Origin: a bacterium C-53
GTDB taxonomy: Bacteria > Bacillota > Clostridia > Lachnospirales > Lachnospiraceae
DNA: 32,928 bases
Direction: 5' to 3'
Assembly (NCBI GenBank): GCA_003612525.1
Contig: RAZD01000031.1
Span: forward strand, 1 to 32,928
The position numbers and the translations under genes were made by a program. The stretch's first letter is position 1. Each line of letters starts with the position of its first letter. Of this stretch, positions 7,099 to 14,932 are shown one piece after another. A model generated the notes under the pieces. It was not told where the DNA came from and ran no database searches. It was given only the letters and a program-made list of their open reading frames with translations.

Positions 7099-9480
7099 AT
7101 GACAATGGATGAATTGAAACCAAAACAAAGTGCCTATATCCGTTCCGTAGGCGGAGCAGGCGCACTCAGGCATCATTTACTGGATATGGGGCTTACACCG
7201 AAAACAGAGGTTACGCTTCAAAAGATTGCACCGATGGGTGATCCAGTGCAGATTGAGCTAAGGGGTTATGAATTAACGTTGAGGGTTGATGAAGCGCAAA
7301 AAATTATGGTGGAGAAAGTTCATACCAAAGCGGAAAAAATTCATGCCCCACAAAGAACACAGGCAGTAGAACACCCAGGTGTCGGTGAACTTGGCAGGGC
7401 GAAAAGTTATCATGTTCATGATGCGGCGAATGAGATAGCTGAAGGAGCAAAGATTACTTTCGCACTGGTAGGAAATCAGAATTGCGGGAAAACCACTTTG
7501 TTCAACCAGCTCACAGGGGCAAATCAGCATGTGGGAAACTTTCCCGGAGTAACGGTTGACCGCAAAGATGGAACAATCCGTAAACATTCAGAGGCGGTTG
7601 TTACAGATTTACCGGGAATCTATTCTCTTTCCCCCTATTCCAGTGAGGAAATTGTGACAAGGGATTTTCTAATGGATACGCACCCGGACGGGATTATCAA
7701 TATTGTTGACGCTACCAATATGGAGAGGAATCTGTACCTTACCATGCAGCTCATGGAGCTTGGTATTCCGATGGTGCTGGCATTGAATATGATGGATGAA
7801 GTACGGGCAAACGGTGGTTCTGTCAGGGTAAATGAACTGGAAGAAATTCTTGGTATTCCGGTAGTACCGATTTCCGCAGCAAAAAACGAGGGGGTTGAGG
7901 AACTGATTGACCATGCACTTCATGTGGCGAGGTACAGGGAAAGTCCCGGCAGGGTTGATTTTTGTCCGGCAAGTAACGATGAACATGATTCTGTGGGCGC
8001 AGTACATCGGTGCATTCATGCGGCAGTACACATATTGGAGCCAGAGGCAAAAGAGAAAGGGTTGCCAGTCCGCTTCACAGTTACAAAACTGGTAGAAAAT
8101 GACCGCATGATTAAAGAGAAACTTTCTATTTCTCCTGAAAAAGCGGACATATTTGAACATCTTGTTTCTGTATTGGAAGCGGAAACAGGACTTGACCGAG
8201 AAGCTGCGCTTGCAAATATGAGATTTTCGTTTATTGAAGCTCTGTGTGCAAAAACAGTAGTCCGTCCCCATGAAAGCCGGGAACATAAACGCAGTATGTC
8301 GATAGATCGGATTTTAACAGGAAAGTATACAGCGATTCCATGTTTTATCGGGATTATGGCTCTTGTATTTGTTATGACGTTTAGTTTTATTGGTGCGGCA
8401 TTGTCTGATCTGATGGGTATGGGAATTGATAGGGTGATTGCTCTGCTTGATCGGTTGTTTGTAAAGGCGCAGGTGAATCCGGTGGTTCACTCCCTTGTGA
8501 TTGACGGTGTTTGTAGCGGTGTGGGAAGTGTACTCAGTTTGCTGCCAACGATTGTGACTATGTTTTTCTTCCTCTCCATTTTGGAGGACACTGGATATAT
8601 TGCGAGAGTGGCTTTTGTCATGGACAGGCTGATTCGTAAAATTGGGCTTTCAGGGAGAAGTATTGTTCCTATGCTGATTGGTTTTGGATGTTCGGTTCCT
8701 GCGATTATGGCTACCAGAACGCTTTCCAGTGAACGGGATCATAAAATGACAATTCTGCTGGTTCCATTTATGAGCTGTACCGCCAAGCTGCCGATTTACA
8801 CTCTGATGATTAGTGCGTTTTTCCCAAGAAGGTATCAGGCGCTTATTATGGTTGGGTTGTATGCTTTAGGGATTATCTGCGGTATTTTATATGCGTTACT
8901 TTTAAAGGGGACAAAATATAAGGGAGCGCCGGTTCCTTTTGTAATGGAACTTCCAAACTATCGGTTTCCTTCAGCAAAAAGTGTGTGGCAGCTTATCGTG
9001 GAAAAGGCGAAAGGATTTGCTAAGAAAGCCTTTACAATTATTTTTGTAGCTTCTCTTGTAATCTGGTTTTTACAGACCTTTGATATAAGGCTGAATGTTG
9101 CTGCTTCTGCGGAAGAAAGCCTGCTGGCACTATTGGGCGGGGTAGCTGCTCCTTTATTTGCACCTCTTGGATTTGGAGATTGGAGAGTTTCTACGGCATT
9201 GATTACCGGATTTACTGCAAAGGAGAGCGTTGTGTCTACACTGACGGTTCTTTTAGGTGGCGATGTATCTTTGCTTGGAACATTGTTTACTCCTTTTACT
9301 GCTTTTGTATTTCTTGTATTTACATTGTTGTATACGCCATGTGTGGCGGCAGTTGCAACAGTCGGGAGAGAAATGGGCGGCATAAAGGCGGCAGTTGGAA
9401 CGGTAATAGTTCAGTGTTTCATTGCATGGGCGGTTGCATTTATTGTACATAGCATAGGAATTATTTTAGGGTTTGTATAA
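7099..9480 (+). CDS. feoB: FeoA-FeoB fusion, ferrous iron transporter
   Basis: A 793-residue protein joining two Feo parts. Residues 1 to ~75 are a FeoA SH3-like domain (ALRHHLLDMGLTPKTEVTL). After a linker comes the FeoB GTPase domain: P-loop GNQNCGKTT at 125-133, switch region NFPGVTVDRKDG, DLPGIYSLSPYSSEE, and NMMDE as the G4-like motif. From about residue 400 there are many membrane helices with the gate motifs GFGCSVPAIMATRT and PFMSCTAKLPIY. It imports Fe(II) across the cytoplasmic membrane, driven or gated by nucleotide binding. GAGGTG precedes the ATG. FeoA is usually a separate ~75-residue protein, so the fusion is notable though known in some anaerobes. It shares an operon with a metal exporter and an SmtB-like repressor. 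Confidence 0.95.
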   Translation: MTMDELKPKQSAYIRSVGGAGALRHHLLDMGLTPKTEVTLQKIAPMGDPVQIELRGYELTLRVDEAQKIMVEKVHTKAEKIHAPQRTQAVEHPGVGELGRAKSYHVHDAANEIAEGAKITFALVGNQNCGKTTLFNQLTGANQHVGNFPGVTVDRKDGTIRKHSEAVVTDLPGIYSLSPYSSEEIVTRDFLMDTHPDGIINIVDATNMERNLYLTMQLMELGIPMVLALNMMDEVRANGGSVRVNELEEILGIPVVPISAAKNEGVEELIDHALHVARYRESPGRVDFCPASNDEHDSVGAVHRCIHAAVHILEPEAKEKGLPVRFTVTKLVENDRMIKEKLSISPEKADIFEHLVSVLEAETGLDREAALANMRFSFIEALCAKTVVRPHESREHKRSMSIDRILTGKYTAIPCFIGIMALVFVMTFSFIGAALSDLMGMGIDRVIALLDRLFVKAQVNPVVHSLVIDGVCSGVGSVLSLLPTIVTMFFFLSILEDTGYIARVAFVMDRLIRKIGLSGRSIVPMLIGFGCSVPAIMATRTLSSERDHKMTILLVPFMSCTAKLPIYTLMISAFFPRRYQALIMVGLYALGIICGILYALLLKGTKYKGAPVPFVMELPNYRFPSAKSVWQLIVEKAKGFAKKAFTIIFVASLVIWFLQTFDIRLNVAASAEESLLALLGGVAAPLFAPLGFGDWRVSTALITGFTAKESVVSTLTVLLGGDVSLLGTLFTPFTAFVFLVFTLLYTPCVAAVATVGREMGGIKAAVGTVIVQCFIAWAVAFIVHSIGIILGFV

Positions 9481-9568
9481 AAAACTGCTGTAATGGTGAA
9501 ATCAGCTAAAAAGAACATGGTTATGGGTGTTCACGATAAAACAGTTATTATTTACGGAGCGAAAGGCT

Positions 9569-10198
9569 ATGATTAAGAACATACAGAAAAAAATGGGTGT
9601 TCTCTCTGCAGAACGAAATTATAAACCAGTTCATTTACTGCTGATGTTTTTCATTTTTTCAGTGGTAGGATGGGTGTGGGAGGTAATTCTTGGATATATG
9701 ACAGGCGGAATGATTGTCAATAGAGGTGTGCTTCATAGTCCATTACTTCCCATTTATGGAAAGGGTGTAATATTGATTCTTGTACTGTTAAAGAGGTTTA
9801 GGAAATATCCAGTAGCAGAGTTCGCGGGGATTATCCTTTTGTCAGGCTGTGTGGAGTATTTTATCTCATGGTATCTTGAAATGGTCTACGATGGCAAACG
9901 ATGGTGGGACTATTCGGATTACTGGCTGAATTTGAATGGAAGAATCTGTGCTGAGGGTTTGATTTTATTTGGTTTTGGGGGAATGTTTGTGGTGTATGTT
10001 GCGGCTCCGTTTCTGGATAATGAAATGCAGAAGATGAATCCCCGGTATCTGACAATACTTGCGGCGGCTCTTTTGGTTATTTATGCAGGAGATTCCGTTT
10101 ACTCTGCGAAGTACCCTAATACTGGAATTGGAATTACAGAATGTTATGCCAATGAGAAAATAGATTATTGCTCTATTATGCCAATAATAAAAAATTAA
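9569..10198 (+). CDS. PF06541-type putative ABC transporter permease (CmpB-like) membrane protein
   Basis: A 209-residue membrane protein with several hydrophobic segments (LLLMFFIFSVVGWVWEVILGY, ILILVLL, FAGIILLSGCVEYF, LILFGFGGMFVVYVAA, YLTILAAALLVIYAGDSVY). The signature KRWWDYSDYWLNLNGRICAEG is characteristic of the family annotated as putative ABC-transporter type IV / CmpB (PF06541), whose true function is unclear. I place the start at 9569, with GGAG about 9 bases upstream; the frame extends to 9527 without a good ribosome site. It lies 88 bases after feoAB and before the FeoB-associated peptide, so an accessory role in metal uptake is possible (inference). Confidence 0.8.
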   Translation: MIKNIQKKMGVLSAERNYKPVHLLLMFFIFSVVGWVWEVILGYMTGGMIVNRGVLHSPLLPIYGKGVILILVLLKRFRKYPVAEFAGIILLSGCVEYFISWYLEMVYDGKRWWDYSDYWLNLNGRICAEGLILFGFGGMFVVYVAAPFLDNEMQKMNPRYLTILAAALLVIYAGDSVYSAKYPNTGIGITECYANEKIDYCSIMPIIKN

Positions 10199-10243
10199 AG
10201 CAAACAGGAGAATTTTTGTTTTGTAGGGATAAAGGAGAAGTTG

Positions 10244-10396
10244 ATGATGAACATAGCGAGTTTTGTGGTGCTTGGTATTGTAGCGGCTCTGTTGATAATG
10301 GCTATTAAAAGCTTTGGAAAAAAGGGTACGGACGGATGCGATGGGAATTGTAGAGTTTGTGTCTATTCGTGCCATAAGGAGGATTGTAAACTGTGA
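10244..10396 (+). CDS. FeoB-associated Cys-rich membrane protein (PF12669)
   Basis: A 50-residue peptide. Its one N-terminal membrane helix (IASFVVLGIVAALLIMAIKSF) is followed by a cytosolic tail rich in cysteine (CDGNCRVCVYSCHKEDC). That pattern defines the FeoB-associated Cys-rich family, thought to stand in for FeoC in Firmicutes. AAAGGAG precedes two adjacent ATG codons; the first is used here. Its TGA overlaps the GTG start of the next gene (GTGA), so the sirtuin-like genes are translationally coupled to the Feo module. Confidence 0.85.
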   Translation: MMNIASFVVLGIVAALLIMAIKSFGKKGTDGCDGNCRVCVYSCHKEDCKL

Positions 10397-11277
10397 AAAA
10401 TAATTTCAGTGAGCAGGGAAACTTGCTTTTGAAACATATTGATACGGCAGATGCTATTTGTGTGGGAGCTGCTGCAGGTATGTCTGTTGCAGCGGGCTAT
10501 GATTGTGCGTATCACAACGATAAATATTTTGAGAAATATTTGGGAGAATTTGGAAGAAAATACGGATTTGAGGGTTCATTTAACGGATATTATTACCGCT
10601 ATCAGACCAGTGAAGAACGGTGGGCTTTTTTGGCTGCGTCTATTTATATGAATATGAATCTGCCGGATGGGATGGTATATCAAAACTTATTTGAATTACT
10701 GGAAGGAAAAAACTATTTCATTGTGACAACAAATCAGGATACGTTGTTTAGCAGACGTTTTCCGGAAAATAAGGTCAGCACGATTCAGGGTGATTTTCGC
10801 TATTTGCAATGTGTACGTCCATGTCATGATGAATTGTTTGAAAGCAAAGAGTTGATAGAAGAAATGTATGCGAATATCAGGGATTGCCGGATTCCTACCG
10901 AGTTAATTCCACATTGTACGGAATGTGGTAGGGAATTGGAACCCTGGGTACGTGGTTTTACTTTTTTAGAAGGAAAAAAATATAGGGAAGAATATGAGAA
11001 ATGGAATCGTTTCTTACTGGAAAATAAAGGTAAAAAGATACTCTTTCTGGAACTTGGTGTTGGTCGTATGACACCAATGTTTATTCGTGAACCTTTTTGG
11101 AATATGACTTATTCGTGGTCGCAAGCATTTTATATTGCTATTAATCCCAAAGATGCGCTGTTACCAAAAGAACTAAAAGAAAAGGGAATTACGATTAAGG
11201 AAGATATTGCAGATGTTTTGGAGTATGCAGTTAGGAGAAAAAGGGAACTGGAAGGAAAGGTGGGAGCAGAATCATGA
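10393..11277 (+). CDS. Sirtuin-like (SIR2-family) protein lacking the catalytic histidine
   Basis: A 294-residue protein with Sir2 Rossmann-fold marks: GAAAGMS (25-31) as the NAD-binding GAGxS motif, and TTNQD with Asn114 and Asp116. At the place of the catalytic HG motif it has IQGD, so His is replaced by Gln132. A small zinc module is suggested by Cys140/Cys144 and a later CTEC. Class M sirtuins (SirTM) also lack this histidine and act as protein ADP-ribosyltransferases, so this may be a transferase rather than a deacylase; that is inference. GTG start, GTGA overlap with the FeoB-associated gene and ATGA overlap with the next sirtuin-like gene. No macrodomain, GcvH-like or LplA partner is seen nearby. 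Confidence 0.82.
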   Translation: MKNNFSEQGNLLLKHIDTADAICVGAAAGMSVAAGYDCAYHNDKYFEKYLGEFGRKYGFEGSFNGYYYRYQTSEERWAFLAASIYMNMNLPDGMVYQNLFELLEGKNYFIVTTNQDTLFSRRFPENKVSTIQGDFRYLQCVRPCHDELFESKELIEEMYANIRDCRIPTELIPHCTECGRELEPWVRGFTFLEGKKYREEYEKWNRFLLENKGKKILFLELGVGRMTPMFIREPFWNMTYSWSQAFYIAINPKDALLPKELKEKGITIKEDIADVLEYAVRRKRELEGKVGAES

Positions 11278-12113
11278 ATGTATATCAGGAGATACGGAAG
11301 ATTGTAAATGAGGCAGATGGAGTGTTAATCGGCGCAAGCAATGGATTATCCATTGCCGAAGGATATAATCTGTTTGCAGACGATTCTTGGTTTCAGGAAA
11401 ATATGGGAGATTTCAGAAGTAGATATGGAATCCGTTGTATTATACAGGGTATGGTATTTCCCTATCATTCCCAAGAAGAAAAATGGCTATATTACAGCCG
11501 GATTATTAAAGAGAAATGTATACAGAATGAGCCGTCGCAAATTATGAAAAATATGTATGAGCTTGTGAAAGAAAAGGATTACTTTGTGGTAACTACAAAT
11601 GGGGAGGATCATTTTATCCCGGCAGGCTTTCTCTCGGAACGGGTTTTTGAGATGGAAGGAAAATTGACAGAAATGCGCTGCTCAAATGGCTGTTGTGATG
11701 ATGTCTACTCTAGTAAAGAAACAGTTTTTCGGATAGCAGAGGCTGAAAAGAAAGGGGAGGGACTGAATAAATTTCTTCCTAAATGCCCGAAATGCGGTGG
11801 AAATATGGAAGTGAATTATGGTGAAAGTTCTTCGTTTGTAGATCAAAGGAGCTGGCAGGAGAAAGCAGCTTGCTATCGTGAATTTGTGAATCGTTTTCGT
11901 GGAAAAAGGCTTGTTGCTTTAGAGTTTGGTGTTGGCAGGCGTAACCAGATGATTAAAAAGCCTTTTATGCAGCTTGTTTCAGTGGAATCACTGGCAAAAT
12001 ATATTACGTTCAATAAGGGGGAAATTTATATTCCACAGGAAATTCAAAATAAGTCTATTGGCGTGGATGAGGACATTGCGATTGCATTGGATAAAATTTT
12101 GAAGGTTAGATAA
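11274..12113 (+). CDS. Second, more diverged sirtuin-like protein
   Basis: A 279-residue paralogue of the preceding protein, with 4-base ATGA overlap. GASNGLS (20-26) matches the NAD-binding loop and TTNGED (107-112) replaces TxNxD. At the catalytic histidine position the sequence is MEGK, with Glu128. Two cysteine clusters remain (CSNGCC and CPKCGGN), so the zinc module appears intact, and the C-terminal region LVALEFGVGRRNQM matches ILFLELGVGRMTPM of the first protein. The strict pairing and differing replacements (Gln, Glu) suggest a heterodimer or specialised subunits. Enzymatic activity is uncertain. It is the last gene of the metal operon before a terminator. Confidence 0.75.
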   Translation: MNVYQEIRKIVNEADGVLIGASNGLSIAEGYNLFADDSWFQENMGDFRSRYGIRCIIQGMVFPYHSQEEKWLYYSRIIKEKCIQNEPSQIMKNMYELVKEKDYFVVTTNGEDHFIPAGFLSERVFEMEGKLTEMRCSNGCCDDVYSSKETVFRIAEAEKKGEGLNKFLPKCPKCGGNMEVNYGESSSFVDQRSWQEKAACYREFVNRFRGKRLVALEFGVGRRNQMIKKPFMQLVSVESLAKYITFNKGEIYIPQEIQNKSIGVDEDIAIALDKILKVR

Positions 12114-12143
12114 TTGTGAGGCAGGGTATACTTGTCTTTATAG

Positions 12144-12173
12144 GTCAGTCTGCTTTATGTAGATTGACTTTTT
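12144..12173 (+). terminator. Terminator of the metal/sirtuin operon
   Basis: GTCAGTCT (12144-12151) pairs with AGATTGAC (12161-12168) with one wobble, followed by TTTTT. It follows the second sirtuin gene by about 30 bases. Confidence 0.65.
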
Positions 12174-12291
12174 CGCATTTATAGACCATTTTGAATTTAA
12201 AGATTATAAATGATAAAGGGGTATATTAGAATATTTGCACATTAAGGAGATAGGACTATTTGATTTGCAGTTATTAGACTAAGGTGATGTT

Positions 12292-12726
12292 ATGGGAAGA
12301 ATAATGGTTGTATTGTTTGCTGATGGTGAAGAAGATGTGTACCAGAAAATTTTACAGATTATGAATGATAGTAAAGGTTTTGAATGGTACGACATAGTAC
12401 AGGAACCAGAGAATATTCAGATAGGCAAGTTAAAAATAGATCCATGTGAAAGAAGTGTTATCATTGAAAACAAAGAAGTTATTCTTACAAACCGGGAATT
12501 TGAAATCTTGTATTTGTTAGCAAGAAATCCGGGAAGAGTATTCAGCAAAGAGCAAATCTACGATATAATCTGGCAGGAACCATATTCCGGTGATTATAAT
12601 ATTGTTATGAGCCATATCCGCCACATAAGGGAGAAGATAGAGGATAATCCGGGCAAGCCGCTTTACATACAGACTGTATGGGGCATTGGCTATCGGTTCA
12701 ACAAAAATTTAAGCAGCAGTCTGTGA
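12292..12726 (+). CDS. OmpR-type winged-helix protein without a normal receiver domain
   Basis: A 144-residue protein. Residues ~45-140 form a complete OmpR/PhoB DNA-binding domain (LTNREFEILYLLARNPGRVFSKEQIYDIIW, MSHIRHIREKIEDNP, TVWGIGYRF). The first ~40 residues are too short for a phospho-receiver domain and lack its acidic pocket. AAGGTGATG precedes the ATG. Such receiverless OmpR-like proteins are common in the regulatory block of clostridial ICEs. It would bind DNA without classical phosphorylation control. It is followed at once by a bidirectional terminator shared with a convergent XRE gene. Confidence 0.88.
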   Translation: MGRIMVVLFADGEEDVYQKILQIMNDSKGFEWYDIVQEPENIQIGKLKIDPCERSVIIENKEVILTNREFEILYLLARNPGRVFSKEQIYDIIWQEPYSGDYNIVMSHIRHIREKIEDNPGKPLYIQTVWGIGYRFNKNLSSSL

Positions 12727-12754
12727 TAGGAAAACAGATTGCTGCTTATTTTTT
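12711..12754. terminator. Bidirectional terminator between convergent genes
   Basis: AAGCAGCAGTCTGT (12711-12724) pairs with ACAGATTGCTGCTT (12734-12747) with one wobble, followed by ATTTTTT on the plus strand and an AT-rich tract on the minus strand. Confidence 0.85.
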
Positions 12755-13003
12755 GTTCTGTAAGCCTAAGAGGTATTCACAGGATACATGGAAGAAATCT
12801 GCCAAAGCCACCACCTCATAATCCGGGACGAACCTTGTACCCTTTTCAATCCGTAAAACGGTCAGGTCGCTAAACTCATACCCGGCAAGCTGGAGCTGTT
12901 CGGCAAGGGCTTTCTGTGACAGCTTCTTTTCTGTCCGCAGTTCCATAACCCTTTGACCGATTAAGTTTTTGGAGTTGCTTTCCTTATTCCAATAGATTTT
13001 AAT
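12746..13003 (-). CDS. XRE-family HTH regulator with an unusual start
   Basis: The HTH homology (IGQRVMELRTEKKLSQKALAEQ, then TVLRIEKGTRFVPDYEVVALADFF and CEYLLGL) begins upstream of the only in-frame ATG (12946), which has no properly spaced ribosome site. The frame is open to a TAG just before 13003. An ATT at 13003 with GGTGG about 8 bases upstream would give 85 residues and the full HTH. Either a rare ATT start is used, a former ATG was lost, or a 66-residue shortened form starts at 12946. Two direct repeats upstream may be its operators. Confidence 0.65.
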   Translation of the reverse strand: MKIYWNKESNSKNLIGQRVMELRTEKKLSQKALAEQLQLAGYEFSDLTVLRIEKGTRFVPDYEVVALADFFHVSCEYLLGLQNKK

Positions 13004-13018
13004 ATCCTACCACCAACT

Positions 13019-13088
13019 TTCTAAAGATGAAGTCCTTTATCATTGATTTTACGAAATATTGTTGATAATATACTTCTAAAGATGAAGT
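13019..13088. repeat. Pair of 15-bp direct repeats, possible operators
   Basis: TTCTAAAGATGAAGT occurs exactly at 13019-13033 and 13074-13088, 55 bases apart, in the intergenic space between the minus-strand XRE gene and the plus-strand gene at 13181. Exact repetition in a divergent control region suggests repressor binding sites. Confidence 0.55.
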
Positions 13089-13180
13089 GGAAGGAAATTA
13101 TCTTGTTATTGTGAAATAGGGAATTGATAATACTGCCTGTAAAATACAATAATATTTTTGACAGAAAGGTGGAAACAAGC

Positions 13181-13516
13181 ATGAATGAAGTTTTTGAAAC
13201 ATTGTCGGCTGTCTTTGAGGAACTGCGCAGCGAATCAGAGGACAGGGAGTATTCCGTCCGGACGGAGGAAGCAAAAGAAGCCAGCCGGGAACTGAAAAAG
13301 AAGCAGAAGGCATTTGAAGCATATCTTTCCAAGCTGCCGAAAGGGGACAGGGAGTTTCTGGAGGATTATATGGATGCGGTGGATCACGCCCATTACAAGG
13401 AGGAACAGAGGGCATATTATCAGGGATTTGTGGACAGCGTACAGGTTCTTGACGGACTTGGCATTATAAAAAAGCGTATGCGGATAAAGGAGTTTCTTAA
13501 AAAATTCAGCAGATAG
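13181..13516 (+). CDS. DUF6809-like ICE protein
   Basis: A 111-residue acidic, helical protein of unknown function: a charged coiled region (SRELKKKQKAFEAYLSKL) and then DREFLEDYMDAVDHAHYKEEQRAYYQGFVDSVQVL. The same plan (YR..FEYG.HAYIAGLIDAFHIM) appears in the protein at 31193, so the two elements share this family, which I believe is DUF6809. AAAGGTGG precedes the ATG at 13181; the longer frame to 13124 lacks a ribosome site. It is a single-gene unit ending at a strong terminator, next to two XRE regulators. Confidence 0.7.
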   Translation: MNEVFETLSAVFEELRSESEDREYSVRTEEAKEASRELKKKQKAFEAYLSKLPKGDREFLEDYMDAVDHAHYKEEQRAYYQGFVDSVQVLDGLGIIKKRMRIKEFLKKFSR

Positions 13517-13522
13517 ATAAAG

Positions 13523-13560
13523 AGGTGGCTGTCAGGACAGAAGGCGAGCCACCTTTTTTC
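13523..13560 (+). terminator. Intrinsic terminator
   Basis: AGGTGGCT (13523-13530) and AGCCACCT (13547-13554) are perfect arms followed by TTTTTTC. Confidence 0.85.
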
Positions 13561-13615
13561 ATGGTTCAGAATTATCCAGAAATATTCAAGAAAAAATTCA
13601 GAAGTTGGGGATATT

Positions 13616-13963
13616 CTATTCTTTGGGATGTTTGTATGTCCGAAGATAGGCTTCCACAATAGCAAGGATTGTTGTAATCTGTTCCTCTGTACATTGTGAC
13701 AGATAAACCAACAGACGCTTGTAATCGAGATTGTCTGCCGGGGCATCTGGATAGAAGAACGGATCGGCGGAAATATGTAAGGCTCGTATGAGCTGCCCTA
13801 GTTTTTCAATGCTTGGCACGTTTCCATGATTTTCGATTTCCTTGATATAGCGGGAGGAAACGCCGGATTTTTCAGCCAGTTCTTCATAGGTCAGTTTCTG
13901 GTCGGTTCTAGCCTTTTTCAGACGAAATCCCATTTCCTTGTCAATTTTCTTCTTTCTTGCCAT
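13616..13963 (-). CDS. XRE-family HTH regulator
   Basis: A 115-residue protein: basic N-terminus (MARKKKIDKEMG), then a full XRE helix-turn-helix (FRLKKARTDQKLTYEELAEKSGVSSRYIKEIENHGNVPSIEKLGQLIRAL). A C-terminal helical region (YKRLLVYLSQCTEEQITTILAIVEAYLRTY) is probably for dimerisation. GGAGGTG lies before the ATG on the minus strand. An imperfect inverted repeat, CATTTC/GAAATG around 13995-14012, lies in its upstream region and may be an autoregulatory site. It likely controls the ICE regulatory genes to its right (inference). Confidence 0.88.
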   Translation of the reverse strand: MARKKKIDKEMGFRLKKARTDQKLTYEELAEKSGVSSRYIKEIENHGNVPSIEKLGQLIRALHISADPFFYPDAPADNLDYKRLLVYLSQCTEEQITTILAIVEAYLRTYKHPKE

Positions 13964-14491
13964 ATATGCACCTCCATGTATAGTGTATATTGCACATTTC
14001 TCTTTGGAAATGCACTAATAAATCACTTTATCAGAGGGGCATAATACACATATAAGAATAAAAAGACTTTGGATATTGCATATAAAAAAACGCAGTGTCC
14101 AGGGGTTTTTTGCGTGGCTTTTATCCTTTGGGTACGTTTAGGGGAATTTATGTGTTCTGAACGGTCTGAGGGATATTTTTTTGACTTTGTGAACCTGTCC
14201 GGCTTTTTGTATGGAAAGGCTCTTTTATAAGGTGTTTTACTGGCACAAAAGCGGAATATACCCTAATAAGTGAACTATACGCTCTTAGAGCGTGTGGAGA
14301 AAACATAATAGTAGATATGAATAACGTCCAGCGGGCATTTTGCCTGTCCGGGCGTTTTTTATATGCAAAAACATTTTTCAACAATTTTTACACCCACCCG
14401 AACATCAGCCTACCGCTATTTGGCAGATACAACGGAAAGGGAAAAGGCGTATGCCTTTGTCACGTCACAGCGAGGGAGGAGGTGAACTCGC
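13964..14491. other. Long control region before the sigma-like gene
   Basis: No convincing gene here. Visible items are the possible XRE site near 13991-14014, a perfect palindrome ACGCTCTTAGAGCGT (14279-14293), and a hairpin with T-run at 14328-14366 (GCGGGCA-TTT-TGCCTG core) inside a short open frame starting ATGAATAACGTCCAG at 14317 that runs to 14514, overlapping the next gene. A leader ORF plus terminator upstream of an ICE regulator resembles transcription-attenuation leaders such as that of tet(M) in Tn916. Confidence 0.4.
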
Positions 14492-14932
14492 ATGAAGAAA
14501 CCTTCTCACCATGATGAACTGACAATCAGGCATCGTTTTGACCGCCTGTGCCAGATGTCGTTGAAAGGTGAAGCAATCAATTATTACAGGCACATGGATT
14601 ACCGCAGGGAACATGAAGCCATGTTTTCTGAACTGTCTGAAAAGGAGCTGAACCAGTTGTTTGTTATGGATGAATACGGAGTGGAGAACAGCCATTTTAC
14701 AGTGCATGGATATGACATTGAGGTGAAAGACACCCTGATTGCGGAAGCGTTGCAGGCACTTTCGGAGCGGAAGCGGAATGTAATACTGCTTTCGTATTTT
14801 CTGGAAATGAGCGATGCGGATATAGCAAGGGAGATGAACCTTGTACGCAGCACAGTCCATGAACACCGGACACGCTCTCTTGAGATTTTAAAGAAGATTA
14901 TGGAGGGAAAAGCAGATGAGAAAGAGATGTAA
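14492..14932 (+). CDS. Sigma-70-like ICE regulator (region 4 type)
   Basis: A 146-residue protein with a C-terminal sigma region 4 helix-turn-helix (ALQALSERKRNVILLSYFLEMSDADIAREMNLVRSTVHEHRTRSLEILKKIM). The N-terminal part is charged and helical and not a normal sigma region 2, so it is likely an Orf7-type regulator as in the Tn916 family rather than a full sigma factor. GGAGGTG precedes the ATG. It overlaps the next gene by 17 bases, forming a two-gene unit before the recombination genes. Confidence 0.88.
   Translation: MKKPSHHDELTIRHRFDRLCQMSLKGEAINYYRHMDYRREHEAMFSELSEKELNQLFVMDEYGVENSHFTVHGYDIEVKDTLIAEALQALSERKRNVILLSYFLEMSDADIAREMNLVRSTVHEHRTRSLEILKKIMEGKADEKEM

Noticed and set aside
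7669-8286. 205-codon minus-strand open frame opposite feoB
   Set aside because: It lies wholly inside feoAB, has no ribosome site, and its Cys/His/Phe-rich translation is typical of a shadow frame.
12292-12726. Two-component response regulator
   Set aside because: The N-terminus is too short for a receiver domain and no histidine kinase gene is adjacent.
14492-14932. Full sigma factor
   Set aside because: Only region 4 is recognisable; there is no region 2, so an Orf7-type ICE regulator is more likely.
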